From Singulisphaera acidiphila DSM 18658 (GTDB lineage: Bacteria > Planctomycetota > Planctomycetia > Isosphaerales > Isosphaeraceae), in NCBI RefSeq assembly GCF_000242455.2, contig NC_019892.1:2356001-2420000 (forward strand): a stretch of DNA of 64,000 nt, given 5' to 3'. Under the pieces are notes generated by a model. That model searched no databases. It had not been told where the DNA came from and saw nothing but the letters and a program-made list of their open reading frames with translations. The position numbers and the translations under genes are program-made. Of this stretch, positions 35,361-44,400 are shown one piece after another; the stretch's first letter is position 1, and each line of letters starts with the position of its first letter.

Positions 35361-36515
35361 TCAGTTGAGGATCGGCAGGGCCGACTTCTTTTTCTCTTGG
35401 TACGACTTCAACGCGGGAGTGTCCTCGTCGAAACGACCGACTTCTTCGAGTAGGGCTTCGACCATCTCGGCTTCGGTGACGTGCCGGATGGGGACCCCCT
35501 TCTTGAAGATGATCCCCTTGCCTGCGCCGGCGGCGATGCCCAGGTCGGCCTCTTTGGCTTCTCCGAACCCGTTGACCAGACAGCCGAGGATGCTGATTCG
35601 GAGCGGGTTCTTGAGATGCGCCATCTTGGCCTCGACCTCGGCGACGATCCGCTCAAGATCGATGTCGAGCCGACCGCAGGTCGGGCAGGCGACCACTTCG
35701 GGCCGATTGACCCGGCGATCGCAGGCGCGGAGGATGTCGAAGCCAGCCGCGATCTCGGGGACCGGATCCCCGAGCAGCGAGACCCGGATCGTATCGCCGA
35801 TCCCCCGTAACAGGATCGCCCCGATTCCCGCCGCGCTCTTCAGCGTCCCATATTCCCGCGACCCGGCCTCGGTGATTCCGACGTGGGTCGGGTAGTCGCA
35901 CTTCGAGGCGAACAGGCTGTAGGTCTCCACGGCCGTGGGCACGTGGCTCGCCTTGAGCGAGACGATAATGTCTCGGTAGCCCAGCCCTTCCGCCGTTTCG
36001 ATGGCCCTCAGGGCGCTTTCGACCAAGGCTTCGGGGCAGGGGAAGCCATACTTCTCGATCAGGTCTTTCTCGAGGCTTCCGGAGTTGACCCCGACCCGCA
36101 TCGGGATCCCTTTATCCTTGGCTTTGCGGATGACCTCTTTGAAACGCTCCTCGCCGCCGATGTTGCCGGGATTGATCCGGATCTTATCGACCGCAGGACG
36201 GCCGGCATCGGTTGTCGCCTCGAGGCAGGCCAAGGCCATCCGGTAGTCGTAGTGAATGTCGGCGATCAGCGGGATCTTGATCCGCGAGCGAATCAGGCGG
36301 CAGGCCTCGACGTCCTCCTTCTTGGGGACGGTCACGCGGACGATCTCGCACCCTGCCTCTTCCAGCTTCTGGATTTGTGCGATCGTCTCTTCGACGTCGA
36401 ACGTATTCGTCGTCGTCATCGACTGGACCGAGATCGGATGGTCGCCTCCGACCAGGTGATCGCCGACGCTGACCACCCGCGTCTTGTGTCGCTTCACCAC
36501 CGTGCTGTACGCCAT
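35361..36515 (-). CDS. ispG: 4-hydroxy-3-methylbut-2-en-1-yl diphosphate synthase (flavodoxin/ferredoxin)
   Basis: The 384-residue protein opens with SVQSMTTTNTFDVEETIAQI, the IspG signature, and has KIRINPGNIG mid-way. The [4Fe-4S] ligands are visible: Cys277 and Cys280 in ACPTCGR, Cys312 in GCLVNG and Glu319 in FGEA. The usual GCVVNGPGEA reads GCLVNGFGEA. The enzyme converts MEcPP to HMBPP, the penultimate step of the MEP isoprenoid pathway, in the cytosol. It has the compact two-domain bacterial form without the insert found in plants. No other MEP gene is nearby. Confidence 0.95.
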   Translation of the reverse strand: MAYSTVVKRHKTRVVSVGDHLVGGDHPISVQSMTTTNTFDVEETIAQIQKLEEAGCEIVRVTVPKKEDVEACRLIRSRIKIPLIADIHYDYRMALACLEATTDAGRPAVDKIRINPGNIGGEERFKEVIRKAKDKGIPMRVGVNSGSLEKDLIEKYGFPCPEALVESALRAIETAEGLGYRDIIVSLKASHVPTAVETYSLFASKCDYPTHVGITEAGSREYGTLKSAAGIGAILLRGIGDTIRVSLLGDPVPEIAAGFDILRACDRRVNRPEVVACPTCGRLDIDLERIVAEVEAKMAHLKNPLRISILGCLVNGFGEAKEADLGIAAGAGKGIIFKKGVPIRHVTEAEMVEALLEEVGRFDEDTPALKSYQEKKKSALPILN

Positions 36516-36661
36516 CGCCGCCGTCCTGGGTTCTAGATGGGTCGACCTTCGCGCGTTAATTCACACATGGGCCGAGTTTGAGGTTATCGTAGCCCAAGGG
36601 GACGGAGAGGGTCAAGGCGACCCCCAAGGTCCCCTTGGCTTGATTAGGACCGTTGCTCGAT

Positions 36662-37603
36662 ATGCCTCGAATCCCTCGTTGGTTGAAGGTCTGGCTCGTC
36701 CCCATCTGGAATCGAACTCATCGTGTCGTGGGAAGAACCAGGCAATTCGCAACGGCCATCCTCCAGGGACGTTGTGAGTGGTGCTCGGCCTGCGGCCGAT
36801 TCGGACCGATGCTCTATCAGGCCCGAGTGGTTCCCCCCCGACTTGCTGAACTGTGGGGCCTTACCCCTCAGCGGACCAAGGCCCTTGCGCGCAGGGAGTC
36901 ATGCAATTGCGCCTGGTGCGGGGCCAAACTTCGGGCGCGTCGGATCGCGCGGGTTCTGCTCGACACCTATCCGGTGGGGGATTCTCTCGAGCGGGCACCG
37001 TCGGTTGCGGCCTGGGTGCGGCGGCCCGAATTTCGCCGCCTTCGCGTGGCTGAGTTCAACGTCATCGAAGGCCTTCACGACGTCCTGCTCGCGCTCCCTG
37101 GATTGGCCTACTCCGAGTACCAGGAAGGGGTTGAGCCGGGCTCCATGGTGGATCAGGTTCGTTGCGAGAACCTCACGCGACTCACCTACCCGGACGAGTC
37201 GTTCGACCTTGTTTTGACCTCCGAGACGCTGGAGCACGTCCCCGACCTGGACGCCGCGCTCCGAGAGATTCGCCGAATCCTGGTTCCGGGGGGCCGTCAC
37301 ATCTTCACGGTGCCGGTTTTGCCTGGCGTGCCCAAGACTTATGCGCGGGCAGACCTGATGCCCGATGGGACGATCGTGGCTCGCGGTCCGATGATCCACC
37401 ACCCGGGGGGGGATCACGGGTATCCCGTCTTCACCGAGTTCGGGGCAGATTTGCCCGATCTCCTGAAGAAGGCCGGCTTTGAGACGACCGTATCATGGGG
37501 CGATTCGACTGAAGAGGATTTGGCTCAGGTTTTTATCAGTCGCAAGCCGGACGGGGCCTCGATCGCAACGGCCGGCCTGACCCATTCTCGGCCTCTCGGA
37601 TGA
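36662..37603 (+). CDS. SAM-dependent methyltransferase with N-terminal cysteine-rich segment
   Basis: The product has 313 residues from the ATG at 36662 (a TTG three codons earlier is possible). Residues 35-100 hold CEWCSACGRFG and, 50 residues on, CNCAWCGAKLRARR, a split zinc-ribbon arrangement. The methyltransferase domain follows, with SFDLVLTSETLEHVPDLDAALREIRRILVPGG around residues 180-212, the most conserved part of class I Methyltransf_11 proteins. The SAM motif I is weak, so activity is not certain. Similar proteins occur in surface glycan loci. It is monocistronic by spacing. Confidence 0.78.
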   Translation: MPRIPRWLKVWLVPIWNRTHRVVGRTRQFATAILQGRCEWCSACGRFGPMLYQARVVPPRLAELWGLTPQRTKALARRESCNCAWCGAKLRARRIARVLLDTYPVGDSLERAPSVAAWVRRPEFRRLRVAEFNVIEGLHDVLLALPGLAYSEYQEGVEPGSMVDQVRCENLTRLTYPDESFDLVLTSETLEHVPDLDAALREIRRILVPGGRHIFTVPVLPGVPKTYARADLMPDGTIVARGPMIHHPGGDHGYPVFTEFGADLPDLLKKAGFETTVSWGDSTEEDLAQVFISRKPDGASIATAGLTHSRPLG

Positions 37604-37790
37604 AGACAGGGGCTGTGTGCGTCTCGACGTGTCACGGTTTCATCTCAAGGGGGTGATCGCCTATGATTCCGGTAGGCGATTGCTGGCCTCTGCGTGCCGC
37701 GCTTGAGGTTGAAGCGACCGGATCACTCGGCCGTGATTTTCCGCGCCGGCAAACCCTGCCGGATTCCTTCCTGCAAACTGGGCGGTACCG

Positions 37791-38609
37791 ATGCACGACC
37801 GATTTCGTAAGCCTCATCAAACGCCGCGTGTCACGGCCCGTGTCCGGAGCCAGATCGCCGTCGAAGCTGCCAGGCGGCTGTACGATGTTCTGGCCCTGAA
37901 TCCGGGTGAGGTCCCGATCCGGCTCGGCGACGCCACGGAGAATGAATACTACGCAGCCAAGCGCAAGGCGGCCGCCGTGTTGGGGCACAGGGTTAGACCG
38001 GGCGACCTCCCCTCCGACGCGGAGGTTCGCGAGCAGGTGATTTCCCTTGCCAATTCTCGAGCCGGCATCGAGATGCCCGTGCTCGAGGAAGACGAGCACG
38101 AGGAGGAACCCACCCTCGTCGCCATGGCCGATCACGTTGACCGGTTCGCGATCTACAAGATGCGGCTGGAACCGCTCGAGTTGGTCAAACAGAACCCGTT
38201 CCAGCATCCCGAAGGGGATGCCCTCTTTCATAGCCTCCAGGTCTTTGAGCGGGCGCGTCATCTTCGCCCCTATGACGAGGAGTTTCTGCTGGCCGCCCTT
38301 CTCCATGATGTGGGCAAGGCCATCGATCCCAAGGCCCATATTGCGGCCGGCGTGGAAGCGCTTCGAGGGGCTGTCACCGAGCGAACCCTCTGGTTGATCG
38401 AGCACCTTGGGGACTTGGTCGCCCTTCGCGAGCGAACCCTGAGTCAGCGGGGTCGGAGGATTCTCGATGAGTCGGAATACCTCGACGACCTGAAACTGCT
38501 TCGCGACCTCGACGAGGCGGGTCGGGTACCCGGAACGCCCGTGGAGACGATCGACAAAGCCCTTGCCTACCTGCGCGGGCTGGAGGACGAAGCCTATCTC
38601 GACAGTTGA
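37791..38609 (+). CDS. HD domain protein (putative phosphohydrolase)
   Basis: The 272-residue soluble protein has the HD-domain ligands in order: His147 (ALFHSLQVF), His172-Asp173 (LLHDVGKAID) and His183. The Asp near residue 233 may be the last ligand. The N-terminal 100 residues are acidic and unlike known modules (EEDEHEEEPT at 99-108). HD proteins hydrolyse phosphomonoester or nucleotide bonds, often of (p)ppGpp or cyclic nucleotides; this one lacks GYP and RelA-type motifs. It is followed on the same strand, 150 bp on, by a HAD phosphatase gene. Confidence 0.82.
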   Translation: MHDRFRKPHQTPRVTARVRSQIAVEAARRLYDVLALNPGEVPIRLGDATENEYYAAKRKAAAVLGHRVRPGDLPSDAEVREQVISLANSRAGIEMPVLEEDEHEEEPTLVAMADHVDRFAIYKMRLEPLELVKQNPFQHPEGDALFHSLQVFERARHLRPYDEEFLLAALLHDVGKAIDPKAHIAAGVEALRGAVTERTLWLIEHLGDLVALRERTLSQRGRRILDESEYLDDLKLLRDLDEAGRVPGTPVETIDKALAYLRGLEDEAYLDS

Positions 38610-38756
38610 GCCGAGCTTACGATCCCGGCGGCCAGCAGCGGGCGTAAGCCTGGAGGTTTTCGTTTGCCCTGGGGCGTCCGTGGTTGCTTGTACGCTTTTT
38701 GGGCGGCTGTTTACGTGGGTCTCGAGTTGTCGTGTCAGCGGGAAGGAAGTGATCCA

Positions 38757-39368
38757 ATGGTCCGGGTCCCGACGCTTTTCTTTGACCTTGGGGGCGTGCT
38801 CCTGACCAACGGCTGGGATACTCCGGCACGTCGGAGCGCCGCGGAGGTGTTCGGCCTCGATTTCCAGGAATTTCAGACCCGGCACGAGATGCTCAAGACG
38901 GCCATCGAGACCGGTCGCCTGAGCCTGGATGAGTACCTCAAAAAAGCGATCTTTTCGCATCCTCGTCCGTTCACGCCCGACGAGTTCAAGGCGTTCATGT
39001 TTGCGCAGTCGAAGGTGCTGGGGGAGACGTTGGCGTGGGTCCGGGAGCTTGCCAAGACGCAAACCTGTCGGCTCTACACGCTCAACAATGAGTCGCGAGA
39101 ACTTCACGAGCATCGGGTGGCGACGTTCCACCTCGACGAGATCTTTCGTGGATTCCTGGTGTCGTGTTACCTCGGTCAGGTCAAGCCCGACGAAGGAATC
39201 TATGAGAACGCCCTGGGGATCGCCGCATGTCATCCCGAGGATGCGATCTTCATTGACGATCGCGCCCTCAACGTGGAACCCGCTTTGGCCCTCGGGTTCA
39301 AGGCGGTCCAGTTCAAGGGGCTCGACCCGCTTCGGTCCTTTCTCAAGGAGTATGGTCTCGGCGTCTGA
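38757..39368 (+). CDS. HAD-like hydrolase (phosphatase-like)
   Basis: The ATG at 38757 follows GGAAGGAA at good spacing and gives 203 residues. The nucleophile is Asp10 in FFDLGGVLLTNGW, in the DxG variant that replaces the usual second Asp with Gly. A helical cap covers about residues 20-85; YTLNNES is motif II, and IFIDDRALNVEPA near residue 165 gives the Mg-binding acidic pair. This matches HAD-IA (YihX/epoxide-hydrolase N-domain-like) enzymes. Substrate is unknown. It is cytosolic. Confidence 0.85.
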   Translation: MVRVPTLFFDLGGVLLTNGWDTPARRSAAEVFGLDFQEFQTRHEMLKTAIETGRLSLDEYLKKAIFSHPRPFTPDEFKAFMFAQSKVLGETLAWVRELAKTQTCRLYTLNNESRELHEHRVATFHLDEIFRGFLVSCYLGQVKPDEGIYENALGIAACHPEDAIFIDDRALNVEPALALGFKAVQFKGLDPLRSFLKEYGLGV

Positions 39369-39646
39369 GGGGGAACCTCCCTGCAATTGGCTCGCTCAGC
39401 CGGAGTCCCGGAGTGGTGCATTCGGCTGATGCCCGGCTGCTTTGGTTCGTGCGCGCCGAAGGCGGAACCGGGTGTTGCGACGGAGCCGGCCGTGTTCCTC
39501 GTTTCTCGAGGGTGGCGAGGTGGGCTGATGCTCGGACTGGGGTTGACCCATTCCTTGTTGGCGATAGATTTCAGCCGCCTTGCTTCGACGGACTTGGCTT
39601 GAGGTCTGTCCTGATCCCGTTTTTTTTTGGCTGAGGATGCCCTGGT
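39369..39646. other. intergenic, no gene supported
   Basis: About 280 bp between two plus-strand genes. A run of nine T (39619-39627) and the short open frames have no recognisable meaning. Confidence 0.3.
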
Positions 39647-40378
39647 TTGAATGAATTAAGAACCAAACGGCGTCGGCGAAGACGCCTCGTCGTGGTCAGC
39701 CTACTGCTTATGGTTGCGTTGGGTGCGACGGTCCTTTTCCGGAACTCCCTGTTTCATCGGAATTTCGGGGTTGTGGCTCAGGGCCTCGTCTATCGCGCGG
39801 CCCAGCCGGAGGGGAATCTGAAAGGGCTCGTCGAGAAGTACGAAGTCGCCTCGATCCTGAATCTCAGGGGAGGCGGGTCGTCTGACTCGTTCTACGAGAA
39901 CGAAGTCCGACTCACGAGTGCCAAGGGGATCGATTTTTACGACTATCCGATGAATGCGACTCGTCGGCCGAGGCGTCGCGATCTCCTGATCCTGATCGAT
40001 CTCTTTCAGCGCTGTCGCTACCCGCTCCTAATCCATTGCAAATCAGGGTCCGATCGGACAGGGTTGGCGAGCGGCTTTTATCGCATGGTTCGGGCGGGAA
40101 CGCCCCCGGAAAAGGCGCTCGATTCGTTCTCCCTCTATTATGGGCATGTTCCGCTGTTCGGCCCGGAGAATCTCCACGAGCCTTTTCATGAGTATGCCAG
40201 TTGGCTCAAGAGCCAGGGGCTTGCCCACTCGGCCGAACGCCTCCGCTCCTGGGTGGAGAACGAATATCAGGCGGACGATCCCAGGCAGGAGATCCAACCC
40301 CTCCGCTCGGGCCCTCGCGCGGTGCTACGAACCGGCCTCGCAGGCTGGACGGGTCCGCACCAAGTGATTCAACCCTGA
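39647..40378 (+). CDS. membrane-anchored protein tyrosine/dual-specificity phosphatase-like protein
   Basis: The 243-residue protein begins with a basic Arg-rich stretch and one membrane helix (residues 14-31), then a soluble domain on the outer face. It carries the Cys-phosphatase loop HCKSGSDRTG at 130-139, with Cys131 and Arg137 catalytic, and an Asp in FYDYPMNATRR near 97-107 as possible general acid. FGVVAQGLVYRAAQPEGNLKGL matches the lead-in of bacterial dual-specificity or Siw14-like phosphatases. Dephosphorylation of inositol phosphates or proteins is plausible. It is monocistronic. Confidence 0.85.
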   Translation: MNELRTKRRRRRRLVVVSLLLMVALGATVLFRNSLFHRNFGVVAQGLVYRAAQPEGNLKGLVEKYEVASILNLRGGGSSDSFYENEVRLTSAKGIDFYDYPMNATRRPRRRDLLILIDLFQRCRYPLLIHCKSGSDRTGLASGFYRMVRAGTPPEKALDSFSLYYGHVPLFGPENLHEPFHEYASWLKSQGLAHSAERLRSWVENEYQADDPRQEIQPLRSGPRAVLRTGLAGWTGPHQVIQP

Positions 40379-40550
40379 TTGGTGCCTGAGCGATCCGCGG
40401 TCGATCCAAAGGGTCGGCATGCTTGGGGGCTTAGTGTCTGTCTCGGAAGGTCGGGCTTCACCGGAAAAAGGAAGGACGCTGGTGTGCCACGGGTTCCGTA
40501 CTCGGACCCCGTGCGCCCCGGCCAAGGAATTTCCACACGGGGTCCGAGTA

Positions 40551-41958
40551 TGTCACGCGACATGGAGTTGGGCCAGGAAATCGCGACATGAAGTTTGGCC
40601 GCACTCTGACCATTTGTCTCCTGTTCGTTTGTTCGGTTGTTTGCATGTCACCGTCAACGTCATGATTCGCTCCCGGCAGATCTCGGACGCCGTCTGCCGG
40701 CTCAGCTGCCGCCCCTCATCGTCCGCGACCACCCATTCATTGGATAAGGGATTATATGACAAATATACGGTTTCCTTTTTATAAATAACTCCGATGTAAA
40801 GGTCGCGGTTGTACACCGAGATCGCCCCGGAGACACCCACTTTCCGTCGCCCCGCGTAACCGGTCAGATACCCCGCGACCGCGTCCAGACTCCAGTGGCT
40901 CTCCTCCCAGCCCGGGCTGAAGTCGCGACCGGAGTGAGCCAACTCCGGATACGCTTCCTGCCGGCTCCGGCCTCTCACGCTTGGATATTCGCCACGTTGG
41001 ATCTCGTCCATCATCTCCAGCCGTTGCCGCAAATCTTCCAGGGTGTCGCAGGTGTGCGGCTCGCCCCACCGCTTGGCCGTCCCCTGCGATCGCTCGACGA
41101 CCCCGTTGTCCTGAGGGGTCGCCGGAGGGTTGTAGTCCAGGCCGACCGCCAACCCGGCCAGCCACAGCCCCAGGTCGGTGGGAAGATCGCCCCGCGCCGC
41201 GCCCCACGGCGTCCCGTTGTCGACCCGAAGTCGCTCGGGCCGGCCCCAGCGGGTGAAAGCCAAGCGAAGTTGGGTCTGAGTCGACGCGGGCGGCACTTGG
41301 CTCCAGCGGGCTGGGGGGGAAAACCTCGGTCCACAGGACCGCGCCACTGCACTCGTCGACGATCCGTAGCCAGCAGACTTGTCGGCCGGTCCGGAGTGGC
41401 ACCAGTTCGGCCGCGTCCATTTGCCAGACCTCATGAGGCCGAGCGGCCCGGCGACTCACGCTTGAAGGTCGCCGCCCCGGCGGGGCGGGAGCGAGATCAG
41501 CCCGCAGAAGCCACCGTTGCAAGGTCCGAGTGGCCGGGAGCGGTTCGCCGGGAAGCCGGCGGCGCAGCATCACGCGGATCAATCCCGCCCCCCAAGTCGG
41601 GTGCTCGCGGCGGAGTTCCAACACGGCATGCACGAGGGGTTCCGTGGGCTTCGGTGTTGCCGTCCCGCAACGGTCGTAGGAAGGGGCCAGGGGGTCTTGA
41701 CGCGCGGACCGGAAGCGGCTGAATAGTCGCCGCACGGTACGTGGCGGGACACCGAGGCCCTCGGCGATGGTCAGAACATCCTGGCCGTCCCGGAAGCGAT
41801 TCCAGATCGCCTGACGCACAGGCAGGGGCACAGGGCGAGGCATGGGCCGTTCTCCAGGGATGACGAGACCAAGGGGAGAGCTCCTACTGTAAACCTGTCC
41901 CGGCCTGCGGCCAAACTTCATGTCGCGATTTCCTGGCCCAACTCCATGTCGCGTGACA
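40551..41958 (-). mobile_element. complete 1,408-bp insertion sequence, IS481-like
   Basis: The element has perfect 53-bp terminal inverted repeats (40551-40603 and 41906-41958) that begin TGT and end ACA, as in IS481 members. Each repeat holds two near-identical 19-base motifs (CGCGACATGGAGTTGGGCC and CGCGACATGAAGTTTGGCC) 26 bp apart, likely transposase sites. One transposase gene fills the minus strand. It duplicated AGTA on insertion. Size, ends and a single integrase-core transposase fit IS481 (IS3-related); the exact family needs a database comparison. Confidence 0.88.
40553..41843 (-). pseudogene. IS481-like transposase split by a frameshift
   Basis: From the ATG at 41843 the first frame has a helix-turn-helix (RDGQDVLTIAEGLGVPPRTV) and the first catalytic Asp (EVWQMDAAEL). 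The frame then loses homology at a run of four T and seven C on the minus strand (about 41313-41323). A second frame continues LRVDNGTPWG (second Asp), QDNGVVERSQGTAKRW (Glu) and a C-terminal domain that ends inside the terminal repeat. Together they make one full DDE transposase of about 430 residues. One base less in the C run joins them, so this is a mutation, a slippage-expressed gene or a sequencing error. Confidence 0.82.
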
Positions 41959-42034
41959 AGTACGGAACCCGTGGCACCCGAAAGATGATCGAAAACTACC
42001 GATAGGATTCGCCTTCTGGGACAGACTCTTAGAC

Positions 42035-43102
42035 TTAGAGGCTGGGGTTGGAGAACTCTTTCAAAGGGAGCGCGACGGGGGATTGGTGTCGCGAGCTGCG
42101 CGCGACCGCCTCGGTGAACTGCATGTAACGGACGCCGGTCGCAAAGTCGGTCAGGGTGACCGGTTTCTCACCGCGAATGGCGGCGACAAAGTCAGCCTCG
42201 ACCTGCCAACCTCCGCGCAGTTTGGACGGAATCCGCAACGGCTCCAGCGAGGGCTCGCCACGGCGAGCGCCTCGGATCACGTCATGGGTGAGGTCGTAGA
42301 TCAAGGTCCCTTCGCTGCCGTACAGCCCGATGCTCATCCCCAAGTCGTGCAAGACCACGCCGCTCAACCGGTAGACGCCACTCGAGCCGTCCGTATGCGT
42401 CGTCAGGACCTGAACGCTGTCGGGGGTGCCGGTCTTGGCGAACTCGCCCGTTTCCGAGTCGACTCGTTTGCCGATGTGTTTCCAGGCGAAGGCGAAGACG
42501 CGGTTGGCTGGGGCAACCCAGCGGAGCACCGTCTCGTAGAGGATGCCCAGGTTGAGCATGTTGAAGCCGGAATACTTGGTCATCTGACGCCAGCCGAGCG
42601 GGGTCTCGGGATCGGCCAGGTCGCTCGAGAGGCCACGAACGTGGACCTCACGGAGCGTTCCGAGATAGCCCGCCTCAATGAGCGAGCGCATGAAGGCATC
42701 GCCCGTGAGGCCGTAGGGGCTGGGGACGACCATCGCCGTGAGGTTCGGCAGTTCGTTCGCGTGGTCGTACATCCGCCCTGCTTCGCGAGCGTTCATCGCC
42801 ATCCGGGCTTCGGTCAGGACGTGCTTGCCGGCGTCGAGCGCGGCGAGCGTGACCGGGCAGTGGAGATAAGGCCAGGCACCGATGACGACGGCGTCAATTT
42901 CGTCATCTTCGATCAAGTGCTCCCAATTGCCATAGATTTTCGGGATGTTGAATTCGCGGGCCACTCGCCCGGCGGACTCCCGGCGCAGGTTGCAGACGCC
43001 GACGACCCGGACGCCTGGCAATTCCTTGAAGCCGGGGAGGTGCCGCTTGCGCGCGACTTGGCCCGCGCCCACGATCCCGATTCGCAATTCGCCCGCACTC
43101 AT
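42035..43102 (-). CDS. Gfo/Idh/MocA family oxidoreductase lacking the EKP lysine
   Basis: The 355-residue protein has the Rossmann start RIGIVGAGQVARKRHLPGF and the second domain common to the family. Where most members read EKP (VLTEKPLA) this one reads VLTEARMAMNAREA around residues 93-106, so the nicotinamide-contact Lys is missing. Such sequences could be non-oxidoreductive sugar-binding or hydrolytic relatives. The stop lies seven bases beyond the short element at 42028. No pathway neighbour suggests a substrate. It is cytosolic. Confidence 0.82.
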   Translation of the reverse strand: MSAGELRIGIVGAGQVARKRHLPGFKELPGVRVVGVCNLRRESAGRVAREFNIPKIYGNWEHLIEDDEIDAVVIGAWPYLHCPVTLAALDAGKHVLTEARMAMNAREAGRMYDHANELPNLTAMVVPSPYGLTGDAFMRSLIEAGYLGTLREVHVRGLSSDLADPETPLGWRQMTKYSGFNMLNLGILYETVLRWVAPANRVFAFAWKHIGKRVDSETGEFAKTGTPDSVQVLTTHTDGSSGVYRLSGVVLHDLGMSIGLYGSEGTLIYDLTHDVIRGARRGEPSLEPLRIPSKLRGGWQVEADFVAAIRGEKPVTLTDFATGVRYMQFTEAVARSSRHQSPVALPLKEFSNPSL

Positions 43103-43291
43103 CGAACGGACCGTCCTTTCGACCCCTCATCGCGGACAGGCGGCACGAACAGCGTGGCGTCTCGTCGGTCGGTTCGCATCGTTCCCCACTCTTAATGACT
43201 CTTCCACGGATTGTAATCCGTTTCGGATCATCGCGTCCAAACCGTTCCCGGATTTTCCCGGCGTGGAGCAGGCTCCACGCGAGGGAATGGC

Positions 43292-43594
43292 TCAGCGGCC
43301 TCCGAACCAGCCCGAATAGATCGGCCGCCGCGCCGAGCGAACCGCGGCCCGGTCGCCCTGGCCGAGCGGCGGGTAAGTGGCGCCTGCGTAGCCGGACGGA
43401 TAGAAGGTCCGAGTCGGGAGGTTCGAGAAGATCGGACGATAGGCGATGCTCCTCGACGGCTCGGAGCCGGGAGGACAGTCGGCCTTGGCCGCTCGGTGTC
43501 CCGCCGAGGCGCTACAGGCGGGGAGGAGGGTCAAGGCCATCGAGAGCGTCCCGATCCTCGAGAGGATGAACCAGGGGTCAGTACGAAGCTTCAT
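43292..43594 (-). CDS. small putative lipoprotein
   Basis: From the ATG at 43594 the product has 100 residues with a signal peptide and a lipobox-like end (LSMALTLLPACSAS), with Cys26 as the probable lipidated residue. The mature part is basic and rich in Pro, Ser and aromatic residues (FYPSGYAGATYPPLGQGD) with no domain. It should sit in an envelope membrane. The frame begins further upstream but without signal-peptide character. Confidence 0.6.
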   Translation of the reverse strand: MKLRTDPWFILSRIGTLSMALTLLPACSASAGHRAAKADCPPGSEPSRSIAYRPIFSNLPTRTFYPSGYAGATYPPLGQGDRAAVRSARRPIYSGWFGGR

Positions 43595-43841
43595 CGGTCC
43601 CACTCCCGTTCGGGGGGCTTTGCGGGTCGTGGCGATTGTACGTATCGCATTCCAACTGACCGTGGGCAAGCCGACCCGAATTCAAGGTTATCACACAAGA
43701 AAGATCGGTCGGCGCGACGAGCAAGAACGAGTCGTGGAATCCTCAAGATGATGGATGGCAACCCGGCGCCTCGTTACGATGCGACGCGGCCGGACTCGTC
43801 CTCCCTAATCCAGTGAACCCCCCAAATCGGGAGATTTTGTG

Positions 43842-44345
43842 ATGATGCGATCGATCATGCTTGCGACCTTAGGCTTGGCCTGCTTCGGTACGTGGACGCG
43901 CGCTGAGCACGCCAAGATCCATCTCGACGTCAGCGGCCCGAATAACACCAAGCAGACGGCGTTCGTCGATCAGACCCCGCCGGAGTCGGGCAAGAACCCG
44001 CGCCCGGTCCTCAAGGCCAAGGTTGGCGACCCGATCCGGATCGAGTGGGTCATGACCAACGTCTATCCGCACAAGACCTTGGAGAATGTGGTCGTGCATT
44101 TCTTCATCGCCCGCCAGGACAAGGTCGGCCAGAAAGATCTGCCCGACCTGAGCGGTGATGTTGTGCTCGAGACCGCGTTCGACATGGATTTCAAGCCGGG
44201 GGCCAAGGCCGGCCAGCGGAACACGGTGCGGATCGAGACGCCGGGCGTCTACCTGGTGCGCGTGGAGAGCAAGCAGACGCAGAGCGATCACGAGCACTTC
44301 TCGGCGATCGACCTTGTCATCGAGGGGAGCAAAAGCAAGCCCTGA
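43842..44345 (+). CDS. secreted hypothetical protein, cupredoxin- or fibronectin-like beta fold
   Basis: GGGAG lies about 9 bases before the ATG at 43842; a GTG one codon earlier and an ATG one codon later are alternatives. The 167-residue product has a signal peptide (residues 1-20, LATLGLACFGTWTRAE) and a mature domain of alternating strands (VKLxGDPIRIEWVMTNVYPHKTLENVVVHFFIAR), resembling secreted planctomycete proteins with an Ig-like fold. Two His residues near the C-terminus (SDHEHFS) could bind metal. No catalytic motif is clear. Confidence 0.65.
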   Translation: MMRSIMLATLGLACFGTWTRAEHAKIHLDVSGPNNTKQTAFVDQTPPESGKNPRPVLKAKVGDPIRIEWVMTNVYPHKTLENVVVHFFIARQDKVGQKDLPDLSGDVVLETAFDMDFKPGAKAGQRNTVRIETPGVYLVRVESKQTQSDHEHFSAIDLVIEGSKSKP

Positions 44346-44400
44346 CCAGCCGCCGAGGTTTCTCGGCCGGCCGGTCCTCCTGGGCCTTCAACGGGCCGCG

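Larger units (their letters stand above)
40547..41962. repeat. 4-bp target duplication AGTA flanking the IS
   Basis: AGTA occurs at 40547-40550 and 41959-41962. The uninterrupted copy at 14495 has a single GAGTACGG at this point, which proves the duplication arose by the insertion. Confidence 0.9.
40434..42028. mobile_element. second copy of the short element, interrupted by an IS
   Basis: Without the inserted IS and its 4-bp duplication this copy is 183 bp and aligns end to end with the copy at 14495. It is flanked by a perfect TTA duplication (40431-40433 and 42029-42031) within CTTAG on both sides. Left and right ends match the other copy. The IS at 40551-41958 split its central hairpin. 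Confidence 0.85.

Noticed and set aside
37632..39386. Long minus-strand open frame of 584 codons opposite the HD and HAD genes
   Set aside because: The plus strand has two clear domain proteins there. The minus frame has no recognisable domain and reflects high-GC codon bias.
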